Assembly: GCF_000687735.1 (NCBI RefSeq)
Contig: NZ_JHXL01000002.1
Coordinates: 1-64,000 of the forward strand
Direction: 5' to 3'
Origin: Acholeplasma equifetale ATCC 29724
Lineage (GTDB): Bacteria > Bacillota_I > Bacilli_A > Acholeplasmatales > Acholeplasmataceae
Length of the DNA stretch: 64,000 nucleotides
Shown: positions 56,439 through 64,000 of the stretch, piece by piece
Position numbering within the stretch: position 1 is the first letter of the stretch
Layout: every line of letters starts with the position of its first letter
Position numbers and translations under genes: made by a program
Notes under the pieces: generated by a model
The model's input: only the letters and a program-made list of their open reading frames with translations
The model's database searches: none
What the model was told of the DNA's origin: nothing

Positions 56439-57089
56439 TCTCTTTTTCTTTCTAGAAATTGGAATATCAATTGAATTACCAATACCTTCTAAAGCTTCAC
56501 CTTCTGAGAGAATAATGATAACAATAATACTAATTAATATAAACGAACCAAACATAGATAAAGACATTTCGCGTAATAAATCTTTAATATCTTCACTTGC
56601 TGTAACAACACAAATCATATGAAAATATATGATGTTAAAAAAGTAAAATGTTAAACCAGTAAAAATATCACTGTTTAACCAAACGATTAAAGTAATTATA
56701 AATAATATAGGAATTGTAAAAATTAGAATGATTTTAGAATATTTCTTAATAACTGTAAAAGAAGTAATAAAAGAAAATATAGTAAGTGTCGTAATTGATA
56801 TAGTAATTGCTACAACATAATCAACCAATTTAAGTTGATTCTCAACAGTACTGTAATAAGAAGTTAGAATTAAACCAACACCGAAACTTGTTAGTAGAAT
56901 AGAAAACGCATAAAAAAGTGTATTTTTATTACCGAATATATGTAAAGGTATAGCAATTACAAATAAAATAATACCAAATAAAAATCCCAAATACGTTTCC
57001 GGTAAATGATACCCAAAATGAATTCCAATAGAAATTAAAATATATGAAACAAGAGAAAAGAAAATCATGAGTAATCTTTTATAGGGCAT
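56433..57089 (-). CDS. Uncharacterised membrane protein with about six helices
   Basis: 218 residues from the ATG whose complement is 57087-57089, seven nt after AGGAG. A longer frame to 57164 crosses its own promoter. Strongly hydrophobic segments alternate with short loops. The ends are basic (N-terminal M-P-Y-K-R and C-terminal R-K-K-K-R-K). I do not recognise the family. Single-gene unit facing mscL. Confidence 0.7.
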   Translation of the reverse strand: MPYKRLLMIFFSLVSYILISIGIHFGYHLPETYLGFLFGIILFVIAIPLHIFGNKNTLFYAFSILLTSFGVGLILTSYYSTVENQLKLVDYVVAITISITTLTIFSFITSFTVIKKYSKIILIFTIPILFIITLIVWLNSDIFTGLTFYFFNIIYFHMICVVTASEDIKDLLREMSLSMFGSFILISIIVIIILSEGEALEGIGNSIDIPISRKKKRK

Positions 57090-57128
57090 TATTATTCTCC
57101 TATTGAGGGTTGATTTATGTTTAAACCT

Positions 57129-57137
57129 ATTATACCA
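57129..57137 (-). promoter_or_regulatory. Extended -10 promoter for the membrane protein gene
   Basis: On the minus strand TGGTATAAT, with TATAAT the complement of 57129-57134. No clear -35. Confidence 0.6.
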
Positions 57138-57193
57138 TCTTATAATTATTTGTTTGAATGACACTAAAAACTTACGAAATTGATAAAATTTAA

Positions 57194-57222
57194 TTGTTTT
57201 TTATTTTTTTCTATGATAATAT
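57194..57222 (+). promoter_or_regulatory. Promoter of the aromatic amino-acid operon
   Basis: -35 TTGTTT (57194-57199), 17-bp spacer, extended -10 TGATAATAT (TAATAT at 57217-57222). It is followed by a roughly 200-nt leader carrying the leader peptide and attenuator. Confidence 0.7.
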
Positions 57223-57253
57223 ATCTACAACATAGGAAAGTGGGTAGCTTGCT

Positions 57254-57298
57254 ATGAAAAATTTTTTTGTATCTTATTATTACTTTTATACAAGATAA
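57254..57298 (+). CDS. Phe/Tyr-rich leader peptide of the aromatic operon
   Basis: A 14-codon frame, MKNFFVSYYYFYTR, with 7 of 14 residues aromatic: two consecutive Phe codons, then Tyr-Tyr-Tyr-Phe-Tyr. The start follows AAGTGGG at 9 nt, a weak site, and an in-frame TAG just upstream blocks any longer form. It lies between the operon promoter and a set of alternative hairpins, directly before DAHP synthase. This is the classical layout of a ribosome-mediated attenuator, here sensing charged tRNA-Phe and tRNA-Tyr. Its stop codon touches the first strand of the switching hairpins. Confidence 0.85.
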   Translation: MKNFFVSYYYFYTR

Positions 57299-57416
57299 AG
57301 GATTTGCAGTTGATGCATTCCTTTTTAGCGTTAAAAAAGTAATAAGGAATGTTACCCAAACATAGTCAATTAAAACGACTCCTTAAGGGCACATTACCTT
57401 AAGGAGTTTTATTTTA
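57297..57416 (+). promoter_or_regulatory. Attenuator with mutually exclusive hairpins (aromatic operon leader)
   Basis: Four alternative pairings can be read. 0:1 is AAAGGA (57297-57302) with TCCTTT (57319-57324), plus inner TGCA/TGCA. 1:2 is CATTCCTT (57316-57323) with AAGGAATG (57344-57351). 2:3 is TAAGGA (57343-57348) with TCCTTA (57380-57385), extended by TGTT/AAC-A. 3:4 is the terminator ACTCCTTAAGG (57378-57388) with CCTTAAGGAGT (57397-57407), then TTTATTTTAT. A ribosome ending at the leader stop masks strand 0, so 1:2 and the terminator form. One stalled at the first Phe or Tyr codons leaves 0:1 and 2:3, so transcription continues. Confidence 0.85.
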
Positions 57417-57435
57417 TACAAAGGAGAGAAAAACT

Positions 57436-58458
57436 ATGATAATACAAATGAAAAAAGATGCAACAAAAGAGGATGTTGTAAAACTACAAGAGTTTTTAAA
57501 AGAAAAAGGCTTTGGAATTAAAGATGCTTCAAGCGATGAAGTTACTGTATTTGGTGTATTGGGTGATGTTAAAACTTTAGATCAAGATCAATTATCCGTA
57601 TTTCCAGGGGTAGCAAATGTCGCAAGAATCTCAAGTCCATACAAACTTGCAAGTAAAGCTTTCAAACAAAATCCAACAACCGTTACATTAAAAAATGGTG
57701 TTACAATTGGTGCTGATGAATTTATTGTGATGGCCGGTCCTTGCAGTGTTGAATCAGAAGAGCAATTAAGAATTATCGCAACCCAAGTTAAAGAATCAGG
57801 CGCTAAGATTTTAAGAGGTGGTGTTTTTAAACCTCGAACATCACCATATGCATTCCAGGGTTTAGGTATTGAGGGGTTAAAATTAATGAGAAAAATTGCT
57901 GATGAATTAGGATTAGCAATTGTAACAGAACTTATGGGTACAGAACATTTAGAAGAATTTGTAAAATATGTTGATATCATTCAAATTGGTGCTCGTAATA
58001 TGCAAAATTTTGATTTATTAAAAGCAGTTGGTAAAACAAATGTTCCTGTATTATTAAAACGTGGCTTATCAAGTACAATCGAAGAATGGTTAATGAGTGC
58101 TGAATATATTCTTGCAAATGGTAATGATCAAGTAATACTTTGTGAAAGAGGTATTCGTACATTTGAAAAATATACAAGAAATACATTAGATATTTCTGCT
58201 GTTTTAGCAATTAAAGAATTATCACATTTACCAGTCATTATAGATCCGAGCCATGCAGCTGGGCGTTGGGAAATGATTGAATCTCTATCGTTAGCAAGTC
58301 TAGCAGTAGGCGCTGACGGGTTAATTGTTGAAGTTCATCATCAACCAGAATTAGCATTATCAGATGGGGCTCAAAGTTTAAAACCTAAAAAATTTGATCA
58401 TATGATGAAGCGTTTAGAAGAATTATCAACAGTAATGGATAAAAAGGTTAAACGATGA
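57436..58458 (+). CDS. aroF: 3-deoxy-7-phosphoheptulonate (DAHP) synthase, type I beta with regulatory N-terminal domain
   Basis: 340 residues. The first roughly 75 residues form the ferredoxin-like regulatory domain seen in Thermotoga DAHP synthase, which gives Tyr/Phe feedback inhibition. The TIM barrel follows: A-G-P-C-S-V-E-S, G-G-V-F-K-P-R-T-S-P-Y-A-F-Q-G, Q-I-G-A-R-N-M-Q-N-F and D-P-S-H-A-A-G-R hold PEP, E4P and metal residues. Catalyses the first step of the shikimate pathway. First gene of the operon, with an AAAGGAGAG site downstream of the attenuator, so both transcription and activity appear to be under end-product control. Overlaps tyrA by 4 nt. Confidence 0.95.
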   Translation: MIIQMKKDATKEDVVKLQEFLKEKGFGIKDASSDEVTVFGVLGDVKTLDQDQLSVFPGVANVARISSPYKLASKAFKQNPTTVTLKNGVTIGADEFIVMAGPCSVESEEQLRIIATQVKESGAKILRGGVFKPRTSPYAFQGLGIEGLKLMRKIADELGLAIVTELMGTEHLEEFVKYVDIIQIGARNMQNFDLLKAVGKTNVPVLLKRGLSSTIEEWLMSAEYILANGNDQVILCERGIRTFEKYTRNTLDISAVLAIKELSHLPVIIDPSHAAGRWEMIESLSLASLAVGADGLIVEVHHQPELALSDGAQSLKPKKFDHMMKRLEELSTVMDKKVKR

Positions 58459-59294
58459 AAATATTTATTGTGGGATTGGGATTAATGGGAGCTTCATATG
58501 CCTTAGGACTTTCTCAAAAAGGCTATGAAGTTTATGGATATGATTCCGACTTAAATATAAATAAAAAAGCATTAAAAGATGGCTTAATTAAGTCATTTGA
58601 CAAAAATCACATTTCAACAAGTGATGTGATTCTTTTGGCACTCTATCCAACGAAAAATATAGAATTTATACGTGAAAATATCCAATATTTTAACAATCAA
58701 CTTATTACAGATATCGCTGGAACTAAAGTTTTAATGATGAATGAAATTATAAAAATATTACCAAAAAATACAAGATATGTATCTCATCATCCTATGGCTG
58801 GTAAAGAAAAATCAGGTTATGATTTTCGTGATCCAAAAATGTTTAAAGGTGCTAACTTCTTAATCGTTCCAAGTGATCAATCAACAATTGATGATGTTGA
58901 AACAATTAAACAAATTGCTATTGATTTAGAGTTTGGGAATATATCAATTTATACACCTCTTGAACATGATCAATTTATAGGATATACATCACAATTAACA
59001 CATATGATTGCTGTAGCACTAATGCTTGCAAATAAAGATCCTAATTTAGCATATACAACAGGTGATTCATTTAAAGATTTAACTCGAATTGCTAAAATTA
59101 ATGAACATATGTGGACAGAACTTTTTTTCCAAAATAAAGAAATTTTAGTTAACGAAATTGATTTATTTATTGAAAAACTAAATCAACTTAAAAGTATGTT
59201 AGATTCTAATCAATATGATGAATTAAAAGAAGCATTAAAAAAATCAAAAGAAAAGAGGTTGGTTTTCGATGAAATTAGTTCTAAAAAACTATAA
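58455..59294 (+). CDS. tyrA: Prephenate dehydrogenase
   Basis: 279 residues. N-terminal NAD-binding fold with G-L-G-L-M-G-A-S-Y-A and an acidic end of the second strand (G-Y-D-S-D). Y-V-S-H-H-P-M-A-G-K-E-K-S-G-Y holds the catalytic His and the substrate-binding residues, and a helical dimerisation domain follows. No ACT domain. Converts prephenate to hydroxyphenylpyruvate, the Tyr branch. It starts in an ATGA overlap with aroF. Confidence 0.93.
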   Translation: MKIFIVGLGLMGASYALGLSQKGYEVYGYDSDLNINKKALKDGLIKSFDKNHISTSDVILLALYPTKNIEFIRENIQYFNNQLITDIAGTKVLMMNEIIKILPKNTRYVSHHPMAGKEKSGYDFRDPKMFKGANFLIVPSDQSTIDDVETIKQIAIDLEFGNISIYTPLEHDQFIGYTSQLTHMIAVALMLANKDPNLAYTTGDSFKDLTRIAKINEHMWTELFFQNKEILVNEIDLFIEKLNQLKSMLDSNQYDELKEALKKSKEKRLVFDEISSKKL

Positions 59295-60276
59295 TATTTT
59301 GATTCAAAATCATTTATTAAACCAACTTAATCTTGAAATTAAAAAATTATATCAACATCAAGATATTTTTATTATTACAGATGAAAATTTATACAAGATA
59401 TATCATGACACATTAAAAAAAGAATTATATGATTTTCATATACATTTTGTTGTCATAAAACCTGGTGAACATTCAAAATCACTTAAAACATATCAAGAAG
59501 TTGTTTCTAAATTAATTGATTTGGGTATGAGAAGAAATCATTTAATGATTGCTTTTGGTGGTGGTGTTGTAGGTGATTTAGCTGGTTTTGTTGCGGCTAC
59601 TTTATATCGCGGTGTATCATTCATTCAAATACCTACGAGTTTACTAGCGATGGTAGATTCATCAATTGGGTCAAAAACAGGCATTGATTTAGATGAAGGT
59701 AAAAATTTAGTGGGTGCTTTTTATGATCCCAAAGTTGTTTTTATTGATCCTATATTCTTAGAAACATTACCTGAAGAAGAATATAAAAATGGATTAGCCG
59801 AAGTATTGAAAGCTGGATTAATCGATGATGTAAGTTTATTTGAATACTTAAAAAAATATGAAAAGCTTACAATTGATGAAATTATTAAAGCTATTCAAGT
59901 GAAACAAAGAATTGTAACAAAAGATCCTTTTGAAAAACACGAACGCATGTACTTAAATTTTGGACATACTTTTGGACATGCGATAGAAAAACATTTCCAA
60001 TATGCTATAAAACATGGTGTTGCAGTTAGCTATGGGATGTTATTTAGTTTAGAAGAAGGTATTAAAAGAGGCATTACAAAAGATAAAACATTGTATGATG
60101 AAACAAAAACCATCTTATTGAGATTAGGGTTAATTAATGAACCTATTTTAGATAAGAAACAATTTATTAAATATTTGCAGTTTGATAAAAAACACTTAGC
60201 AGATGGATTGAGATTTGTTTTTTTAGAAGATAAAGGAAATCCAATAATACAAAAAGGGGTTGTGTTCAATGATTAA
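59269..60276 (+). CDS. aroB: 3-dehydroquinate synthase
   Basis: 335 residues. G-G-G-V-V-G-D-L-A-G-F-V-A-A-T-L-Y-R-G, I-P-T-S-L-L-A-M-V-D-S-S-I-G-S-K-T-G and the metal site with N-F-G-H-T-F-G-H-A-I-E. Second step of the shikimate pathway. The ATG at 59269 follows AAGAGG and overlaps the tyrA 3' end by 26 nt. Confidence 0.95.
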   Translation: MKLVLKNYNILIQNHLLNQLNLEIKKLYQHQDIFIITDENLYKIYHDTLKKELYDFHIHFVVIKPGEHSKSLKTYQEVVSKLIDLGMRRNHLMIAFGGGVVGDLAGFVAATLYRGVSFIQIPTSLLAMVDSSIGSKTGIDLDEGKNLVGAFYDPKVVFIDPIFLETLPEEEYKNGLAEVLKAGLIDDVSLFEYLKKYEKLTIDEIIKAIQVKQRIVTKDPFEKHERMYLNFGHTFGHAIEKHFQYAIKHGVAVSYGMLFSLEEGIKRGITKDKTLYDETKTILLRLGLINEPILDKKQFIKYLQFDKKHLADGLRFVFLEDKGNPIIQKGVVFND

Positions 60277-61519
60277 AATTACACCAAAAGACATCGAAGG
60301 ATCAATAGAAATTGTTTCAAGCAAATCGTTATCTCATCGCTATGTAATTGCTGCAAGTTTAGCCTTAGGTAAATCAAAAATTGAAAACATTTTAGATTCG
60401 GATGATTTGGTTGCAACTAAAAATGCATTAGAAGCATTAGGTGCTAAGATTGATGAATCTATTATTCAAGGTTCAAAAATTAAAAAAGTACATGATATTA
60501 TTGATGCACATGAATCAGGGTCAACTTTAAGATTTTTAATTCCAATTGCAATGCTCCAAGACGAACCAATTCAATTTATAGGAAAAGGTAAATTACCTGA
60601 ACGACCATTAAATGTTTATCAAGATTTATTTGAAAATACATATCATTATAAATATTTATCTAATAAAGAATTACCTCTTGAAGTAAAAGGTCCATTGAAA
60701 TCTGGAGTTTATAAATTACCAGGCAATGTATCAAGTCAATTTATTACAGGCTTACTTTACGCATTACCTTTAGTTCAAGGAGATTCAAAAATTATTTTAA
60801 CAACACCTTTAGAATCAAGAGGATATGTTGATTTAACATTACAAGTATTAAGACAATTTGGTATAAAAATTGAAGAATTAGAAAATGGTTTTTCTATTAA
60901 AGGTAGTCAAACATATCAACCCGGGAACTATTATGTAGAAGGAGATTATAGTGGTGCTGCATTTTTTGTTGCAGCAGGATTAATCGGAAAACCATTATTG
61001 TTAAAAGGGCTAAATCCAGATAGTTTACAAGGGGATAAAACTATTATTGATATTGCTAAACAAATGGGTGGGAAATTAGAATTCACTAACGAAGGATTAA
61101 TGGTTTATCCTTCTAATTTGAAAGGTGTTGAAATTGATTTAAGTCAAATTCCTGATTTAGGGCCTATATTAATGGTTTTAGCTTGTTATGCTGAAGGGAA
61201 AACACTCATTAAAAATGCTGAAAGATTAAGAATTAAAGAATCCGATCGACTAGAAGCAATGGTTGAAAACTTAACAAAAATGGGTGCTAAAATGACAGTT
61301 ATCAATGATTCTGTATTAATCGAAGGAAAATGTTTTTTAAATGGCGATGTAACTTTAAAAACATTTGGTGATCATAGAATCGCAATGGCAAGTGCAATTG
61401 CTGGAATGCATGCTAAAAATCCAATTTATTTAGATGATGAAAAAGTTGTAAGTAAGAGTTATCCAACGTTTTTTAAAGAATATGTCCGATTAGGAGGACT
61501 CGTTGAATGGATAAAATAA
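60269..61519 (+). CDS. aroA: 5-enolpyruvylshikimate-3-phosphate synthase
   Basis: 416 residues from the ATG at 60269 after AAAAGGGG. A GTG at 60260 is rejected. S-K-S-L-S-H-R-Y (substrate Lys/Ser/Arg), E-S-G-S-T-L-R-F-L-I-P, and R-I-K-E-S-D-R-L with the G-D-H-R-I-A-M-A signature. In the glyphosate-binding N-x-G-T-x-x-R region it reads E-S-G-S-T-L-R, as in class II enzymes, which are usually less glyphosate-sensitive. It overlaps aroB by 8 nt and the chorismate mutase gene by 13 nt. Confidence 0.94.
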   Translation: MIKITPKDIEGSIEIVSSKSLSHRYVIAASLALGKSKIENILDSDDLVATKNALEALGAKIDESIIQGSKIKKVHDIIDAHESGSTLRFLIPIAMLQDEPIQFIGKGKLPERPLNVYQDLFENTYHYKYLSNKELPLEVKGPLKSGVYKLPGNVSSQFITGLLYALPLVQGDSKIILTTPLESRGYVDLTLQVLRQFGIKIEELENGFSIKGSQTYQPGNYYVEGDYSGAAFFVAAGLIGKPLLLKGLNPDSLQGDKTIIDIAKQMGGKLEFTNEGLMVYPSNLKGVEIDLSQIPDLGPILMVLACYAEGKTLIKNAERLRIKESDRLEAMVENLTKMGAKMTVINDSVLIEGKCFLNGDVTLKTFGDHRIAMASAIAGMHAKNPIYLDDEKVVSKSYPTFFKEYVRLGGLVEWIK

Positions 61520-61764
61520 CAGAACATAGACTAAATATTGATAAATCTGATTCTGTAATTGTAAAAGCATTAGAAGAAAGATTGAAGAATGCTATTGAAA
61601 TTGGTTTAATAAAAAAAGAAAAAGGATTACCCATTTATAATCCTGAGCGCGAAAAAATTGTTTTAGAACATATTAAATCTTTAGTCAAAGATGATAGATT
61701 TATTGAACCAATTCAAAAAATCTATCAATTTATCATGGATGTAACAAAGGATTTAGAAAAATGA
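61507..61764 (+). CDS. AroQ-class chorismate mutase
   Basis: 85 residues, all helical, a stand-alone mutase. H-R-L-N-I-D-K-S-D at the N terminus carries the catalytic Arg; A-I-E-I-G-L-I-K-K-E-K-G-L-P-I-Y-N-P-E-R-E is the family signature with catalytic Lys and Arg. Converts chorismate to prephenate for TyrA. It overlaps both neighbours (ATGA with aroE). Confidence 0.9.
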   Translation: MDKITEHRLNIDKSDSVIVKALEERLKNAIEIGLIKKEKGLPIYNPEREKIVLEHIKSLVKDDRFIEPIQKIYQFIMDVTKDLEK

Positions 61765-62540
61765 AAAAATTAGGATTAATTGGTGAACATTTAGTACATT
61801 CTAAATCACCAAAAATACATCAAAAACTAGCAGAAATTTTTGATAAAGAAATTATATATAATTTGATAGAGACGAATGAAGAATCCCTACAAGATAAATT
61901 ATCTTTTATGAAAAGAGGTATATACGAGGGATTTAATGTAACAATTCCATATAAATCAACTGTAATTCAATATTTAGATGGATTAACAGAAGAAGCTTCT
62001 ATTATCGGAGCTGTCAATACAATATATTTAAAGCATGGTAAAATGATTGGTGACAATACAGACTATTTTGGATTTAAAGAATCATTTATTAGAAGCATAC
62101 CTAAATATCATAATAAAAGAATTATTTTGCTTGGTACAGGTGGTGCTGCAAAAGCTGTCTATAAAGTTTTAAAAGATTTAAATTTAAATCCTTTTGTTAT
62201 CTCAAGAAGTAAAAGAGAAGATTCATACTTTGGATTAACATTATCTTATGATGAATTAGAAAAATTGGATTATGATATTATCATTAATACAACACCAGTA
62301 GGGATGTTTCCAGACGTACTGAATTCACCACTAAAAGAAGCATTTGTAAAAGAAAAAATTGTATTTGACTTAATATATAATCCAAGTGAAACACAATTAA
62401 TGAAATATAGTAAAGAATCATATAATGGATTAGATATGCTTATTATTCAAGCAATCAAATCATTTGAAAAGTGGTTTGATATTTCAATTAAAATTGACGA
62501 ACCATTATTAGAAAAATTAAGAGGTGTATGCCATGAATAG
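61761..62540 (+). CDS. aroE: Shikimate dehydrogenase
   Basis: 259 residues. H-S-K-S-P (shikimate-binding Ser pair), F-N-V-T-I-P-Y-K with catalytic Lys, D-N-T-D-Y-F-G, the NADP-binding L-G-T-G-G-A-A-K-A-V, and I-N-T-T-P-V-G-M. Reduces 3-dehydroshikimate to shikimate. Starts in the ATGA overlap with the mutase gene; overlaps aroC by 8 nt. Confidence 0.94.
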   Translation: MKKLGLIGEHLVHSKSPKIHQKLAEIFDKEIIYNLIETNEESLQDKLSFMKRGIYEGFNVTIPYKSTVIQYLDGLTEEASIIGAVNTIYLKHGKMIGDNTDYFGFKESFIRSIPKYHNKRIILLGTGGAAKAVYKVLKDLNLNPFVISRSKREDSYFGLTLSYDELEKLDYDIIINTTPVGMFPDVLNSPLKEAFVKEKIVFDLIYNPSETQLMKYSKESYNGLDMLIIQAIKSFEKWFDISIKIDEPLLEKLRGVCHE

Positions 62541-63519
62541 TTTTGGCACATTATTTAAAATAACCATATATGGAGAAAGCCATCAAGATGCAATTGGGGT
62601 TGTTATTGATGGAGTTTTACCAGGGTTGAAAATAGATTGGGATCTAGTAAGACATGATCTCAAATTAAGACGTCCAGGTGCTATTGGAACTACACCTAGA
62701 GTTGAAAAAGATGAATTTGTTGTCACATCAGGTATTTTTAATGAATATACAACAGGTTCTCCGATTCATGTCATGATTAAAAACGAAAATGTTATTTCAA
62801 AAGATTATGAACATTTAAAAACTCAACCAAGACCAGGACATGCAGATTATGTAAGTAGTATTAAATATAAAGGATTCCACGACTATCGTGGTGGGGGAAG
62901 ATTTTCAGGAAGACTAACAACTCCAATTGTTGTTGCAGGAGCTATTGCAAAACAAATGTTACCATTTAAATTTTCTCACAAAATTGTTCAACTAGGCGAT
63001 TTAGAAGATTTATCAAAAATGGATGAATATCTAAGAAAGATTAGTGAAGATGGCGATTCTGTTGGTGGGACAATTGAACTCAAAGTTGAAAATATGATTG
63101 TTGGGCTTGGTGAACCTATGTTTGAAAAACTTGATAGTAAAATTGGTCAAATGATGTTTTCAATACCTGCCGTTAAAGGTGTTGAAATAGGAACCGGATT
63201 TAGTGGAAAAACATTAAAAGGTTCAGAGTTTAATGATGTGTTTTTAGATGATAAAGGAAAAACACTCACCAATCATTCAGGTGGTGTATCAGGTGGTATA
63301 TCAAACGGGAATGATTTAATCGTTAAAGTCTTTGTTAAGCCAACATCAAGTATTAAAAAAGAACAAAATTCATTTAATTTAGAATCTAAAGAAATTAAGA
63401 CCTTTAGTGTTGGTGGAAGACATGATGTTGCAATTATTAGAAGAGCAGGAATTGTTTTAGAAAATGCATTAGCAATCGTTTTAGCTGACTTGTACTTATG
63501 GCAAAAAATTTATCAATAA
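62533..63519 (+). CDS. aroC: Chorismate synthase
   Basis: 328 residues from the ATG at 62533, six nt after GAGGTG. F-K-I-T-I-Y-G-E-S-H, G-R-F-S-G-R-L-T (with R-G-G-G just before), G-V-S-G-G-I-S-N-G-N and G-R-H-D-V-A-I-I-R-R hold the FMN and substrate residues. Somewhat shorter than the usual 350-390 residues through loop trimming. Final step to chorismate. Confidence 0.94.
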   Translation: MNSFGTLFKITIYGESHQDAIGVVIDGVLPGLKIDWDLVRHDLKLRRPGAIGTTPRVEKDEFVVTSGIFNEYTTGSPIHVMIKNENVISKDYEHLKTQPRPGHADYVSSIKYKGFHDYRGGGRFSGRLTTPIVVAGAIAKQMLPFKFSHKIVQLGDLEDLSKMDEYLRKISEDGDSVGGTIELKVENMIVGLGEPMFEKLDSKIGQMMFSIPAVKGVEIGTGFSGKTLKGSEFNDVFLDDKGKTLTNHSGGVSGGISNGNDLIVKVFVKPTSSIKKEQNSFNLESKEIKTFSVGGRHDVAIIRRAGIVLENALAIVLADLYLWQKIYQ

Positions 63520-64000
63520 TTAAAGATTTACTTTATATCACAATTAAATTGGTATTAGTTGCAGTTATCGCTGGATTTGTTGCATATATTGTTGGTGTTA
63601 AAGACTATGTAACAGTTGGTGTCATTGCAATTCTATGTATATCAATTTCCAAGAAAGATTCAATTATTGGTGGTATAAAACGATATCTTAATGCATTAAT
63701 CGCTCTTTTACTTTCAAGTATACTTTTCGTATTAATTGGGTTTGACCTTTATGTATTTATTATCTTCTTAGTAATATTTATATTTGTGTCATTTTTAACA
63801 GATCTTCAAATTGGTATTGTACCAAGTATCGTTTTAGTCAATCATTTATATCAAACTCAAGTCTTTACAATGGATAAATTAATACAAGAATTTGGAATTA
63901 TCACTGTTGCAGTATTAGTTTCTTTATTACTCGATTTAATTTATCCTTCAAACTGGTTTGGTAAAATGAAAGAAGATATTTTAAATATTGATCATATGTT
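63498..64000 (+). CDS. Membrane protein of the aromatic acid exporter (ArAE/FUSC-like) type, 3' partial
   Basis: A frame starts at the ATG at 63498, overlaps the aroC end by 22 nt and runs off the window. The first 165 residues contain about five membrane helices followed by a cytosolic-looking segment (W-F-G-K-M-K-E-D-I-L), the layout of the DUF939/ArAE_1 half of aromatic acid exporters. No strong ribosome binding site is visible, so translation may be coupled to aroC. The location at the end of an aromatic biosynthesis operon suggests transport of an aromatic compound, which is inference. Confidence 0.65.
   Translation, partial: MAKNLSIIKDLLYITIKLVLVAVIAGFVAYIVGVKDYVTVGVIAILCISISKKDSIIGGIKRYLNALIALLLSSILFVLIGFDLYVFIIFLVIFIFVSFLTDLQIGIVPSIVLVNHLYQTQVFTMDKLIQEFGIITVAVLVSLLLDLIYPSNWFGKMKEDILNIDHM

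Noticed and set aside
57223-57420. A T-box riboswitch before the aromatic operon
   Set aside because: The conserved T-box AGGGTGGNACCGCG bulge and a specifier loop are absent; the leader peptide and alternative hairpins explain the region better.
1-64000. UGA read as tryptophan (Mycoplasma code)
   Set aside because: Several genes end on TGA within ATGA overlaps with the next start, and tryptophan is encoded by TGG throughout.
1-64000. tRNA or rRNA genes, insertion sequences, prophage, CRISPR or origin
   Set aside because: Gaps between genes were read for cloverleaf-like sequence, terminal repeats, spaced repeats and DnaA-box clusters; none was convincing.

Overview
The window is about 64 kb of AT-rich, densely packed chromosome from a cell-wall-less Firmicute relative, most likely an Acholeplasma-type mollicute. 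This is inferred from the very AT-rich codon choice, the many lipoprotein signal peptides and the compact operons. UGA is a true stop (nupP, htrA, walJ and aroF end on TGA inside ATGA overlaps with the next gene), which excludes Mycoplasma and Spiroplasma. The gene order of the ribosomal, RNA polymerase and prfA clusters is Bacillus-like. I see no tRNA, rRNA, insertion sequence, prophage or CRISPR array. Many promoters are extended -10 boxes of the form TGnTATAAT with a poor -35.

Layout: (1) 1-5.6 kb holds surface genes: a frameshifted secreted nuclease carrying InlB-type repeats, and two tandem paralogous lipoproteins. (2) 5.65-8.4 kb, minus strand, holds a PII-like protein and a CPA2 cation/proton antiporter behind a clear c-di-AMP (ydaO) riboswitch, plus a CatE-type glyoxalase-fold dioxygenase. 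(3) 8.5-24.6 kb is the rplK-rplA-rplJ-rplL-methyltransferase-rpoB-rpoC block and the rpsL-rpsG-fusA-tuf block, with ribosomal-protein leaders. (4) 24.7-29.6 kb is a nucleoside ABC transporter (BMP lipoprotein, ATPase, two permeases). (5) 29.6-32.7 kb is tatD, a dead HtrA-like lipoprotein, an active HtrA lipoprotein and pncC. (6) 32.7-37.7 kb is rpsF-ssb-rpsR, a gdpP-rplI fusion and the replicative helicase. (7) 37.7-47.4 kb is a heterodimeric ABC exporter, prfA-prmC-tsaC, typA and rpiB-upp-DUF1146, with a convergent YigZ gene. (8) 47.5-57.1 kb is degV, cca, yhaM, a 1091-residue PrsA/SurA-like lipoprotein, walJ-rlmH-HAD-mscL and a membrane protein. (9) 57.1-64 kb is an aromatic amino-acid operon: DAHP synthase, tyrA, aroB, aroA, chorismate mutase, aroE, aroC and the start of an ArAE-like membrane transporter.

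The most interesting features are these. A 14-codon leader peptide with 3 Phe and 4 Tyr codons lies before the aromatic operon, together with mutually exclusive hairpins that form a coherent ribosome-mediated attenuator. The RNA polymerase beta-prime subunit has a roughly 155-residue N-terminal extension that reads as two degenerate alpha-CTD-like modules. A three-part RNA element can bury or free the ribosome binding site of the nucleoside transporter ATPase. A catalytically dead HtrA paralogue sits beside an active one. The c-di-AMP riboswitch operon and the c-di-AMP phosphodiesterase-L9 fusion point to an active c-di-AMP and ion homeostasis circuit. All functions are read from sequence by eye; no database search was possible.
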